A stretch of DNA of 64,000 bases from Pontibacter fetidus (GTDB taxonomy: Bacteria; Bacteroidota; Bacteroidia; Cytophagales; Hymenobacteraceae). This document shows, one piece after another, positions 9,197 through 17,661 of the stretch (position 1 is its first letter; each line of letters starts with the position of its first letter). The notes beneath the pieces are model-generated. The model did no database searches. It saw only the letters and a list, made by a program, of their open reading frames with translations, and was not told the origin of the DNA. The stretch is taken from contig NZ_JAAEAA010000001.1 in NCBI RefSeq assembly GCF_010119545.1, forward strand, positions 220,373 to 284,372. Reading direction: 5' to 3'. A program made the translations under genes and the position numbers.

Positions 9197-11035
9197 GTGA
9201 AAAAGCCCTTTTACTTTCAGCCGCTATATTTCCTGTTTTGGGTACTGTTTTTTATAGTTTCCAGGGCGGCATTCCTGTTATATCATCTCGATAATACAAC
9301 GCAGGTTACTATAAGCGAGCTAGCCGGTACCTTTTGGTATGGTTCCCGCCTCGATCTCTCTTTTGCCTCTTACCTGAGTGCCGTGCCGTTTATAGTTGCT
9401 TTTGTAAGTTCGCTCTGGCAACGGCTGCCTGCTGCGGCTATTATCCGGTGGTTCACCTTTGTGTGGCTGGGTATAATCTCAGTTATACTTGCCGCTGATC
9501 TGGAACTGTATTCGCACTGGGGTTTCCGGCTAGATTCTACACCTTTACAATACCTCAATACCCCGACCGAAATGGCGGCTTCGGCAGCTTCGGCCCCGCT
9601 CCTGCTGCTAACTTTTGTGGCACTTGCACTTACGGGTATATTTATAATTATCTATAAGCTGTTTTTTGACCTGGCCAACTATAGACTGAACCGTTTTTCG
9701 TGGATAACGGCTGTTTTGTCTTTTGCTTTTATTGCGTTGTTGGTATTGCCGATGCGCGGCGGGGTACAACAGATCCCGATCAACCAAAGTACCGCTTATT
9801 TCTCTGACAAGCCTTTTGTTAACCATGCCAGCCTGAATATGCCTTGGAACATGATGCACTCGATGCTGAAGTATGGCGAACAAAGCACTAACCCCTATCT
9901 GTACCTGCCTGCCGACTCGGCCGAAAATGTGGTACATAAACTCTATAGTTCCGTTGCTGACACGTCGGGGCAAGTTGTAAAAACGGGCAAGCCAAATGTG
10001 CTGTTCATTATTCTGGAGAGCTATACGGCCAAAATGGTTGAAAGCCTGGGCGGCGAAAAAGGCGTAACCCCTAACCTGGATAAATTGGCAAAAGAGGGCA
10101 TCAGCTTTACAAATTTTTATGCCAGCGGAGACCGTAGCCAGAAAGGTATGGTTTCTATATTGAGTGGTTACCCGGTGCAGCCAGCTACATCTATAGTTAA
10201 GGTGCCTAAAAAATCGGAGAAGTTGCCGCAGTTAAGCCATACATTTGAGCAGCAGGGGTATAACACGAGTTTCTATTACGGAGGTGAGCTGGAATTTGCC
10301 AACCTGAAATCCTACTTTCTAAATGGCGGTTACGATAAGCTGATCGACAAATACGCTTTTCCGGAAGAGAGCTACAACAGCAAATGGGGTGCCCACGACC
10401 ATGTATTATTTGAGCGCGTACTAAAAGATCTCAAAAACGAGAAAGAGCCATTTTTCAGTACAGTTTATACCTTAAGCAGCCACGAACCTTTCGAGATTCC
10501 TACTAAGCCTAAGTTTCCGGTAACAGATGATGTAAGCAAGTATAGAAACAGCGTAAACTATACCGACTGGGCATTAGGTAACTTTATAGCTGCGGCTAAA
10601 AAAGAGTCCTGGTGGCAAAATACGCTGGTGGTTTTAGTAGCTGACCACGGGCATCCGTACCCGAATAAAGATGAGAACCATGCGCCCAGCAAGTTCCATA
10701 TACCTTTTATACTTACTGGTGGCGCTATTTCAAAGCATGGTGTAACTATAGATGCGTTAGGTTCCCAAACTGATATTGCAGCAACTATACTTTCGCAGGT
10801 AGGCCTGCCGCATACCGAATATGTCTGGAGCCGCAACCTACTTGCCCCAACCAAAAAACCGTTTGCTTTTTATGTGTTCCAGGATGGATTTGGCTATATA
10901 ACTCCGGCAGGTGTGGTTACCTTTGATAATACAGCAAAAAAAGTGATCTCGAGAGACGAGGCCGTTTCAGAAAGTCAACTACAAGCAGGCAAAGCTTACC
11001 TGCAATATTCGTTTGCTGATTTTCTGGAAAAATAA
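9197..11035 (+). CDS. LTA-synthase-family sulfatase-fold membrane enzyme
   Basis: Membrane protein of the alkaline-phosphatase superfamily (Pfam Sulfatase), LTA synthase/OpgB-like. The N-terminal 200 residues hold about five membrane helices (PLYFLFWVLFFIVSRAAFLL; SYLSAVPFIVAFVSSLW; FVWLGIISVILAADL). The periplasmic catalytic domain starts near PNVLFIILESYTAKMVESL (first metal Glu), followed by YASGDRSQKGMVSILSGYP, the likely nucleophile loop with Ser in place of the usual Thr, and LVVLVADHGHPYPNK (late metal Asp/His). Such enzymes transfer phosphoglycerol or phosphoethanolamine to envelope glycans or lipids; the donor here is unknown. The TTG at 9167 extends the frame by 10 residues but lies upstream of the promoter box, so GTG 9197 is preferred (612 residues). 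Confidence 0.85.
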   Translation: MKKPFYFQPLYFLFWVLFFIVSRAAFLLYHLDNTTQVTISELAGTFWYGSRLDLSFASYLSAVPFIVAFVSSLWQRLPAAAIIRWFTFVWLGIISVILAADLELYSHWGFRLDSTPLQYLNTPTEMAASAASAPLLLLTFVALALTGIFIIIYKLFFDLANYRLNRFSWITAVLSFAFIALLVLPMRGGVQQIPINQSTAYFSDKPFVNHASLNMPWNMMHSMLKYGEQSTNPYLYLPADSAENVVHKLYSSVADTSGQVVKTGKPNVLFIILESYTAKMVESLGGEKGVTPNLDKLAKEGISFTNFYASGDRSQKGMVSILSGYPVQPATSIVKVPKKSEKLPQLSHTFEQQGYNTSFYYGGELEFANLKSYFLNGGYDKLIDKYAFPEESYNSKWGAHDHVLFERVLKDLKNEKEPFFSTVYTLSSHEPFEIPTKPKFPVTDDVSKYRNSVNYTDWALGNFIAAAKKESWWQNTLVVLVADHGHPYPNKDENHAPSKFHIPFILTGGAISKHGVTIDALGSQTDIAATILSQVGLPHTEYVWSRNLLAPTKKPFAFYVFQDGFGYITPAGVVTFDNTAKKVISRDEAVSESQLQAGKAYLQYSFADFLEK

Positions 11036-11130
11036 CCTGCTCGACTGATGGCTGAATTAGAGAGAAAAATGATTTGTATCACTTCCTCATTCACACAGGC
11101 ACTCATTTAAACATTCAAAACTAATTTTTG

Positions 11131-11138
11131 TACCTTTG
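11131..11138 (+). promoter_or_regulatory. Bacteroidota -7 promoter box for mtaB
   Basis: TACCTTTG fits TAnnTTTG exactly and lies nine bases before the mtaB ATG (11148), giving a transcript with almost no leader. It also argues against the in-frame TTG at 11136 as start. Confidence 0.6.
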
Positions 11139-11147
11139 CAGCTTATT

Positions 11148-12467
11148 ATGAAGAAGGTAGCTTTTTATACATTAGGTTGTAAACTCAACTATTCCGAGAC
11201 CAGCACAATTGGCCGTATTTTCCAGGAGCGTGGCTTTGAGAAGGTTGAATTTACCGATACGCCTGATATTTACGTGATCAACACCTGCTCTGTAACCGAT
11301 AACGCGGACAAAAAATGCAGGAAAATTGTAAAGGAAGCGCAGAAGCATTCGCCAAATGCGTTTATAACTATACTTGGGTGCTACGCCCAGCTGAAGCCTA
11401 AAGAAATTGCCGAAATTCCGGGTGTGGATGCCGTATTGGGCGCTGCCGAGAAATTTCAGTTGGTAGATATATTGGATGGTTTTACGAAAAAAGAAAAGGC
11501 TGAAGTTTACGCCAGCCCGATTTCGGAAGCCAATACGTTCCATAATTCCTACTCGTTCGGCGACCGCACCCGCACGTTCCTGAAAGTGCAGGACGGCTGC
11601 GATTATTCCTGCTCTTTCTGTACTATACCACTTGCACGTGGCAACAGCCGCTCCGATACGATAGAAAACGTGGTCCGTTCGGCTAATGAGATTGCAGAAT
11701 CAGGGGTGAAAGAGATTGTGCTGACGGGTGTAAATACCGGTGACTTTGGTTTGCAGGATGGCGAACGTGTTGAGACCTTTTTCGACCTGGTAAAAGAACT
11801 GGATAAGGTGGAGAACATCGAGCGTTTCCGGATATCATCTATAGAGCCAAACCTGCTGAAAGACGAGATCATGGAGTTTGTAGCGCAGAGTAACCGCTTT
11901 ATGCCGCACTTCCATATTCCGCTGCAATCTGGCTCAAACAAGATTTTGAAACTGATGCGCCGCCGTTACCAGCGCGAACTATACGCCGACCGCGTGTCCA
12001 AAATTAAAGCACTAATGCCACATTGCTGCATTGGTGTGGATGTTATAGTTGGTTTCCCGGGCGAAACGGAAGAAGACTTTATCGAGACCTATAATTTTAT
12101 TAATGGCTTGGATGTGAGTTACCTGCACGTATTCCCGTACTCAGAGCGCGAGAACACACTTGCACCAGAAATGCCAGGCAAAGTTAGTATTAAAGAGCGC
12201 AACCGCCGCGCTGATATGCTGCGCATTTTGTCTGAAAAGAAAAAGCGGTATTTCTATGAGCAAAACATAGGCAAAGAGTTTACAGTGCTGTTTGAGGATG
12301 ATGTGAAAGATGGCATTATGGAAGGCTGGACTGAGAACTATGTGCGTGTTGCTGCCAAATATGACCCGGTGCTGGTAAACGAAATGAAACACGTGCGCCT
12401 GACAGGTATAAATGCTGCCGGACTGATGGAAGCCGAAGAAACTTATACTGAAGTTTTAAAACATTAA
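11148..12467 (+). CDS. mtaB: tRNA (t6A37) methylthiotransferase
   Basis: Radical-SAM methylthiotransferase converting t6A37 to ms2t6A37 in ANN-decoding tRNAs. It opens MKKVAFYTLGCKLNYSET, the MtaB-type UPF0004 domain with three cluster cysteines (Cys in TLGCKLN, INTCSVT and ILGCYAQ). The radical-SAM cluster motif is DGCDYSCSFCTIP (CxxxCxxC), and a C-terminal TRAM domain starts near IGKEFTVLFED. The GCKLN and DNADKKCRK signatures separate it from MiaB, which is also present in this window (25707-27146). ATG at 11148 is chosen since the upstream TTG lies within the promoter box. The Skp-like gene follows 43 bases later on the same strand. Confidence 0.95.
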   Translation: MKKVAFYTLGCKLNYSETSTIGRIFQERGFEKVEFTDTPDIYVINTCSVTDNADKKCRKIVKEAQKHSPNAFITILGCYAQLKPKEIAEIPGVDAVLGAAEKFQLVDILDGFTKKEKAEVYASPISEANTFHNSYSFGDRTRTFLKVQDGCDYSCSFCTIPLARGNSRSDTIENVVRSANEIAESGVKEIVLTGVNTGDFGLQDGERVETFFDLVKELDKVENIERFRISSIEPNLLKDEIMEFVAQSNRFMPHFHIPLQSGSNKILKLMRRRYQRELYADRVSKIKALMPHCCIGVDVIVGFPGETEEDFIETYNFINGLDVSYLHVFPYSERENTLAPEMPGKVSIKERNRRADMLRILSEKKKRYFYEQNIGKEFTVLFEDDVKDGIMEGWTENYVRVAAKYDPVLVNEMKHVRLTGINAAGLMEAEETYTEVLKH

Positions 12468-12510
12468 CTATATTTACCCAAACAACCTTTTTAACTAAAT
12501 TAACTAACCC

Positions 12511-13149
12511 GTGAAATTAACGAAGCTTGCCCTTGGCGTAACGTTAGCCTCTGTGTCGCTTGCTGCCTGCCAGCAAGGAACTGACAAGAAAGATGCTCCT
12601 GTTTCTTCTACATCTGCTGTTGAATCGAATGAGTCGGCTACTATAGGCGATGTAGTGTTTGTAAATGCTGATACGCTTTTAGCTAACTACGACCTGTTTA
12701 AAGATGTAAAAACCCGCCTGGAAGGCAAAGCAAAGAAAGCAGAAACTGACCTGAAAGGTAAAGCAACTGCTTTTGAGAGAGAAGTTGGCCAATACCAGCA
12801 AACTGCCGCTGGTTTATCGAATGAGCAGCGTGCTGTTACAGAGCAGCGCCTTGCACGTAAGCAGCAGGAACTTGCCAACCTGAACCAGTCTGAGAGCAAC
12901 CGCCTGATGAGCGAAGAAGCCGAAGAGCAGAAAAAGATTTACGACAAAGTAGAAGCTTACCTGAAAGACTATAGCAAAGAAAAAGGCTATAAAATGGTGC
13001 TTTCTTATTCACGCGGCAACAGCGCTATACTTTACAGCGATGAATCGCTTGATATTACTCAGGATGTACTGAAAGGCCTGAACGAAGCATACGCAAAAGA
13101 AAAAGATGCTCCGAAAACAGAAGCTAAAACCGAAGAAAAAAAGAAGTAA
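12511..13149 (+). CDS. OmpH/Skp-like lipoprotein
   Basis: A 212-residue periplasmic chaperone-like protein of the Skp/OmpH family, which binds unfolded outer-membrane proteins in transit. GTG start; the signal sequence ends in a lipobox (SLAACQQG, Cys about 20), so it is probably lipid-anchored, unlike soluble Escherichia coli Skp. After a Ser/Glu linker comes the family core: IGDVVFVNADTLLANYDLF, a long charged coiled coil (about 65-155: LEGKAKKAETDLKGKA ... NQSESNRLMSEEAEEQKK), and the returning strand KGYKMVLSYSRGNSAILY. A Lys/Glu-rich tail ends the protein. It lies close behind mtaB and is followed by a strong terminator. Confidence 0.87.
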   Translation: MKLTKLALGVTLASVSLAACQQGTDKKDAPVSSTSAVESNESATIGDVVFVNADTLLANYDLFKDVKTRLEGKAKKAETDLKGKATAFEREVGQYQQTAAGLSNEQRAVTEQRLARKQQELANLNQSESNRLMSEEAEEQKKIYDKVEAYLKDYSKEKGYKMVLSYSRGNSAILYSDESLDITQDVLKGLNEAYAKEKDAPKTEAKTEEKKK

Positions 13150-13167
13150 GCTTCAGCAACTATAAGC

Positions 13168-13196
13168 AAAAAGGCGGGTAACTCCCGCCTTTTTTA
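13168..13196 (+). terminator. Intrinsic terminator after the Skp-like gene
   Basis: AAAGGCGGG / CCCGCCTTT with a short TAACT loop and a T run at 13189-13195: a compact, GC-rich, classical stem. Confidence 0.9.
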
Positions 13197-13416
13197 TTGT
13201 CCAGTAATTAAGGTTTATAGTTTGGTATAAGATGTTAACCTCTGATTTCAGCTTAAACTATAGTTGATATTTCACCATTAAACCATTAAGGATCCAAACT
13301 ATCTGTTAATAGCCAGTAGCAAGTGTAAGCGCAGTAGTAGTTATTAAAAATTAGAAAGCAGTCAAGTCAACTTAACTTTTTCAACTCCTAAACTCATTAA
13401 CTTCACAAACTATAGT

Positions 13417-14661
13417 TTATTCGTAACGAAGTGCTTCTATCGGGTCTAATTTAGATGCTTTGTACGCTGGGTAAGAACCGGAAATAACGCCAACTACTAC
13501 ACAAATAGTAAGGCCAACTATAACCCACAGCCACGGCACTATAAAACCGCCATCGCCGATAAGGGCGGCAATGCCATTTCCCATCAGTATGCCCAGCATT
13601 ACGCCCACAAAACCACCCAGCAGGCAGATAACGATAGATTCTATCAAAAACTGCTGACGGATCTGGTAAGCCGTTGCACCCAATGCTTTTCTGACACCAA
13701 TTTCCCGGGTACGCTCATTTACAGATACCATCATAATGTTCATCAGGCCAACCGAAGCACCAAGCAGCGTTATAAACCCGATCACAAATCCTCCGATCTT
13801 CAGATATCCAGATATCTCGTTCAGGCTTTCCAGCAGGGAGTCACTTCGCCTGATCTCGAAAGATTCTTCTTTGCCTAAAGCATCCTGGCGCACGCTGCGC
13901 ATAATACCGGTGGCTTCGCCCATTACATAGTCCAGTTCATCCGGTCTCGGTATACTTGTTTTAATATCGTAGTTAAGTATAGCATTACCGGTTCTCGGTA
14001 TTTGTCGGCCTGTTTCGAGCGGAACAATAACCGTGCGGTCGCCGGCATTGCCCCCCATGCTGCTGCCTTTTTCTTCCAGCATGCCTACGACTTTAAAGCG
14101 CCTGCCCAAAAAAGTAATACCCTCCCCGATCGGGTTAGTTTTCGGGAAAAGGTTTTTCTTTATTTCGCTGCCAATAATGGCCACGTTGGCGCCAAACTCC
14201 AGTTCATAGTTAGAGAACCCCCTACCCTGTGCCAGGTTAAGGCTCTGGCTTTGCAGGTAGTTTTCATCACCGGCAATTACATTAATGTTAGGGTTAGTTT
14301 TATCGGTTTCGCTTTTAACAACAGTTGCCCCCGACACGTATGCCGATAAGCTCACAGTGGCTTTGTCAGATAACAGTTCTTTGTACTGCGTGGCTTGCTC
14401 GTAAGTAATTTCAGGGTATACTTTTTGCGCTCTGCCCCCCTGGTTGCCGCGGTTGTTCATGCCTTTGCGTTCAATATCAAAAGCGTTGGCGCCCAGGCTC
14501 GAAAAAGTTTGGTCCAGCGAGTGCTTAATGCCATCCACAGCCGTAAGTATACCAACCAGCGACATGATACCTATCGAAATAATAAGGCCGGTAAGTATAG
14601 TTCGGAGCAGGTTACTCTGGATTGCACGAAGGCCCTCCCGTATATTTTCGATGAAGTTCAT
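13417..14661 (-). CDS. MacB/FtsX-type ABC transporter permease
   Basis: A 414-residue permease of the MacB type, with one N-terminal membrane helix (NLLRTILTGLIISIGIMSLVGILTAV, about 17-42), a periplasmic MacB_PCD domain (about 45-265) and three C-terminal helices forming the FtsX domain (IGGFVIGFITLLGASVGLMN; IESIVICLLGGFVGVMLGIL; WLWVIVGLTICVVVGVISG). The turn NERTREIGVRKALGA is the family's cytoplasmic coupling loop, and the end DPIEALRYE is diagnostic. MacB-type systems do not import; they drive export or envelope signalling together with an ATPase and a periplasmic adaptor. Neither partner is adjacent here, so the ATPase must be encoded elsewhere. Confidence 0.92.
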   Translation of the reverse strand: MNFIENIREGLRAIQSNLLRTILTGLIISIGIMSLVGILTAVDGIKHSLDQTFSSLGANAFDIERKGMNNRGNQGGRAQKVYPEITYEQATQYKELLSDKATVSLSAYVSGATVVKSETDKTNPNINVIAGDENYLQSQSLNLAQGRGFSNYELEFGANVAIIGSEIKKNLFPKTNPIGEGITFLGRRFKVVGMLEEKGSSMGGNAGDRTVIVPLETGRQIPRTGNAILNYDIKTSIPRPDELDYVMGEATGIMRSVRQDALGKEESFEIRRSDSLLESLNEISGYLKIGGFVIGFITLLGASVGLMNIMMVSVNERTREIGVRKALGATAYQIRQQFLIESIVICLLGGFVGVMLGILMGNGIAALIGDGGFIVPWLWVIVGLTICVVVGVISGSYPAYKASKLDPIEALRYE

Positions 14662-14787
14662 AGTTGTAAGTGTGCGCTCAGGCGGCTTTTATCGTTATAG
14701 TAACAAAACGCTGAAACTAAGTTAGCTTCTTTTCTTTAATAAAGATTTGTAATTTATACTTTTAGTTAGATTTTAACGGCAAACCCG

Positions 14788-16053
14788 ATGTTTTTAAGGA
14801 CGATCTTACTTTTGCTCTGCACCTTGCTGCTGCAGTTATCGGCTTACGCCAGCACCGTACTTATCCCGATGGATGAGGACCAGAAAGATCACCTGAAATC
14901 ATACGGGGCTGCTTACTGGGTGCTCTCCAAAAACGTACCGGTAGACTGGCTGCTGAATTATCGCGGTGGTAGTTTTGCCTTCACCCACAACTCGCAACTG
15001 GAGAATGAACTGATCGTGCGTGGCATTTCGTACCAGGTTATTTCAGATGCCCAGTACAGCAACATCCTTAGCCAGATAGCCGACCCGGAAGCCAACATGG
15101 ACATCATGAAGCTGGAAAAGGTGCCAAAAGTAGCCGTATACTCCCCTAAATCTAAAATGCCCTGGGATGATGCCGTTACCCTGGTACTTACCTATGCCGA
15201 GATACCGTATGATGTGGTTTATGATGAAGAAATTATGCGCGGCGACCTGCCAAAATACGATTGGATACACCTGCACCACGAAGATTTTACTGGCCAGTAT
15301 GGTAAGTTTTATGCCACCTACCGCCATTATCCCTGGTACCAGGAACAGCAACGCGAAGCAGAAGAAGCTGCTGCCAAACATGGCTTTAAGAAAGTATCGC
15401 AGTTAAAGCTGGCGGTAGTAAACAAAATAAAGGAATTCTGTGCCGGAGGAGGCTTTTTATTTGCCATGTGTTCTGCCACCGATACCTATGATATAGCTCT
15501 TGCCGCCGAAGGCATAGATTTTATTGAAGCCATGTATGATGGCGATGGTGCCGATCCGAACGCACAACAGAAACTGGACTATAGCAAAACCTTCGCTTTC
15601 CGTGATTTTAAACTGGTGCGCAACCCTTTAGAATACGAGTACTCTGATATTGACATGCAGCCACAGGAGCGCCCGGTTTCGGAAGCCAACGATTATTTCC
15701 AGCTGTTTACTTTTTCAGCTAAATGGGACCCGATACCGACAATGCTGAGCCAGAACCACACCAAAACGATAAAGGGTTTTATGGGCCAGACAACAGCTTT
15801 CCGGAAGGGTCTGATAAAACCGGAGGTAGTTATTATGGGTGAGAACAAGGAACTGGGTGAGATACGCTACATGCACGGCACCTACGCCAAAGGCACCTGG
15901 ACCTTTTATGGAGGCCACGACCCCGAAGACTATCAGCATTTGGTAGGCGAAGATCCCACTGACCTGGCCTTGCATCCAAATTCACCGGGCTACCGGCTTA
16001 TCCTGAACAATATCCTTTTCCCGGCTGCCAAAAAGAAAAAGCAGAAAACGTGA
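14788..16053 (+). CDS. Secreted protein with amidotransferase-like fold
   Basis: A 421-residue exported protein: signal peptide MFLRTILLLLCTLLLQLSAYAS, then VLIPMDEDQKDHLKSYGAAYW. The middle part (about 110-260) resembles ThuA/class-I glutamine amidotransferase folds: VPKVAVYSPKSKMPWDDAV, a strand with EIPYDVVYDEEIM, DWIHLHHEDFTGQYG, and the elbow-like GGGFLFAMCSATDTYD with a Cys where amidotransferases have their nucleophile. A later strand YGGHDPEDY follows. From memory, relatives in Bacteroidota are labelled 'asparagine synthetase B', for which I see no support here: there is no N-terminal Cys2 and no ATP-pyrophosphatase loop. Monocistronic; the real substrate is unknown. Compare the DUF4159 protein at 38275. 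Confidence 0.75.
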   Translation: MFLRTILLLLCTLLLQLSAYASTVLIPMDEDQKDHLKSYGAAYWVLSKNVPVDWLLNYRGGSFAFTHNSQLENELIVRGISYQVISDAQYSNILSQIADPEANMDIMKLEKVPKVAVYSPKSKMPWDDAVTLVLTYAEIPYDVVYDEEIMRGDLPKYDWIHLHHEDFTGQYGKFYATYRHYPWYQEQQREAEEAAAKHGFKKVSQLKLAVVNKIKEFCAGGGFLFAMCSATDTYDIALAAEGIDFIEAMYDGDGADPNAQQKLDYSKTFAFRDFKLVRNPLEYEYSDIDMQPQERPVSEANDYFQLFTFSAKWDPIPTMLSQNHTKTIKGFMGQTTAFRKGLIKPEVVIMGENKELGEIRYMHGTYAKGTWTFYGGHDPEDYQHLVGEDPTDLALHPNSPGYRLILNNILFPAAKKKKQKT

Positions 16054-16106
16054 TGCTACCCGCGCAAGGAGGTTGTGTTAGCAATCTATAGGTAGTAACT
16101 ATAGTT

Positions 16107-16889
16107 TTAGCGCTTATTGATCCGTTCCAAAGCCGCTTTCAACCCCGACTGCAGACGCTTTACCTGCCCCGCCAAACCCTCCGTGTTTACAAAAATGGTA
16201 TTGTGTGCCGGCGCTGTTTCAGTTTGAGGTCTGGTGGCTGTGTAATAGTAAGTGGCCAGTGATTTTCTGGTGATACCGGCAGGTACGTTAAGTTTGCGGG
16301 GGTGGCCGTGGTAGGAAATTTCGTTCGTTTCAAAAATCACACATCTGTTAAAAGTTGGTGCAATGTTAGCAATCTGAATGCTTTTTCCTTCTGTAAGGTC
16401 CCATAGTTCCAGGCGGCCTTCGAACTCAGCTTTCCATTCTTTATTCAGGTATACTAACACATTCAGCCTTCGGTGGTAATTCTTAACCGGGTGCACATTA
16501 TAATCCACATGCACATTCAGAAATGCGCCGTTTGTAGACTGATGCAATCCTCCGCCAAACAGCGAATCATCGGCAACCAAGGGCTCGGCTATGCCGGTTA
16601 GCTGTTGCAGCCAGTTTAGAAACATCCCGGAATTTAACTCCCCGAAAACCTGGCTGAAGATATCGTCCTGCTCAAATTTCGTTTTCTGGTACTTGTTCTT
16701 CTGATCAATGTAGGTGGTGCTGTCCCAGTTTCCGACTGCTATAGGTGGGTAAAACTTGTATAGTTGTTCGGCTGCGTCATGTTGTAAAAAGTCATCAATC
16801 ACCACAAACCTGAATGGCTTTTGCTCCTGGTAACTATTTCTGAGAACTATAAGCCGGTCTTGAAGCGAGTTCAGGTTGATGAATTGCAT
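16107..16889 (-). CDS. 2OG-Fe(II) oxygenase (prolyl 4-hydroxylase-like)
   Basis: A 260-residue non-haem iron dioxygenase using 2-oxoglutarate. The iron triad is visible: His127 and Asp129 (FLNVHVDYNVHP), a distal His at 194 or 196 (ISYHGHPRKL), and the 2-oxoglutarate-anchoring Arg208 (AGITRKSLATYYY). Spacing is that of the P4H/PKHD group. The N-terminal half (FVVIDDFLQHDAAEQLYKFYP) resembles bacterial enzymes that hydroxylate proteins or sugar-linked substrates. No signal peptide, so it acts in the cytoplasm. It is followed downstream by miaE (45-base gap) on the same strand in reverse order, so transcription runs from miaE into this gene. The substrate is unknown. Confidence 0.85.
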   Translation of the reverse strand: MQFINLNSLQDRLIVLRNSYQEQKPFRFVVIDDFLQHDAAEQLYKFYPPIAVGNWDSTTYIDQKNKYQKTKFEQDDIFSQVFGELNSGMFLNWLQQLTGIAEPLVADDSLFGGGLHQSTNGAFLNVHVDYNVHPVKNYHRRLNVLVYLNKEWKAEFEGRLELWDLTEGKSIQIANIAPTFNRCVIFETNEISYHGHPRKLNVPAGITRKSLATYYYTATRPQTETAPAHNTIFVNTEGLAGQVKRLQSGLKAALERINKR

Positions 16890-16934
16890 AACGCTGCGAT
16901 TGTAAAGTATAAACTTGGTTGCAGTTATACTTGC

Positions 16935-17543
16935 TTAATGCATCCTGTCAGGGCGTGGCTCCAGGTTGCGGATAATGTCGGCTTCTATTTGCAGTAGTTC
17001 GTTTAGGCGGGCATCTACCTCTTCGGCTGGCATGTATTCTTTGGCCAGTTTTATAAAACTTACATAATGGCCTGCTTCCGACACCATGAGTTCGTAATAA
17101 AACTTTTGTAGTTCTTCGTCCTGTATGTTTTTCCAGAGGAGTTTAAAGCGCTCACAGCTGCGGGCTTCGATCAGGGCATTTACCAACAGATGGTCCATTA
17201 ACTGGCGCTCACGTTTGTTACCTTTCCGGATGTGCTTGGCCAATTCTACTACATATTCGTCGGGTCTGTTTCGGCCCAGCCCGAAGCCACGCTTTTTTAG
17301 CTGCTCCAGCACCCCTTCAAAATGGCTCCATTCTTCGGCTACCAGGTCAGTTAACTCATCTACCAGTCGGGTTTTGTCGGGATACTTAACTATAAGCGAA
17401 ATAGCCGAAGTAGCTGCTTTTTGTTCGCAGTAAGCGTGGTCAACTAATATGTCTTCAATGTTCTTTTCAGCAATGTTTACCCAACGCGGGTCGGTTGGCA
17501 AATGCAGGCGAAGTATAGTTTTAGTTGGTTGTAGTTCAGACAT
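16935..17543 (-). CDS. miaE: tRNA-(ms2io6A)-hydroxylase
   Basis: Diiron monooxygenase hydroxylating the isopentenyl side chain of ms2i6A37 in tRNAs reading UNN codons. The 202-residue ferritin-like four-helix bundle shows the expected carboxylate/histidine ligand set: DHAYCEQKAATSAI, EEWSHFEGVLEQL, LIEARSCERF and SEAGHYVSFIKLA. The C-terminal RNLEPRPDRMH is typical of MiaE. It uses the product of MiaB, which is encoded in the same window at 25707-27146, so the pathway is at least partly reconstructed here. Transcribed ahead of the 2OG oxygenase gene. Confidence 0.93.
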   Translation of the reverse strand: MSELQPTKTILRLHLPTDPRWVNIAEKNIEDILVDHAYCEQKAATSAISLIVKYPDKTRLVDELTDLVAEEWSHFEGVLEQLKKRGFGLGRNRPDEYVVELAKHIRKGNKRERQLMDHLLVNALIEARSCERFKLLWKNIQDEELQKFYYELMVSEAGHYVSFIKLAKEYMPAEEVDARLNELLQIEADIIRNLEPRPDRMH

Positions 17544-17558
17544 TTAAATTTAATTGAT

Positions 17559-17655
17559 AAATTGTTGGATGGTTAAATTGTTAAAAGGGTTACTTCACTT
17601 AATCATTGTCATTTATCAGATTGAACAATAAAGCAATTTAACCATTTAACAATTA
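17559..17655. repeat. Intergenic inverted low-complexity repeat, family A
   Basis: Left arm 17559-17580 and right arm 17634-17655 are nearly perfect inverse copies (CAATTTAACCAT core, about 19 of 21 positions), each itself built from ATTGTTAA/GGTTAAAT units. Fills the gap between the miaE and porin genes. Confidence 0.75.
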
Positions 17656-17661
17656 AAGAAA

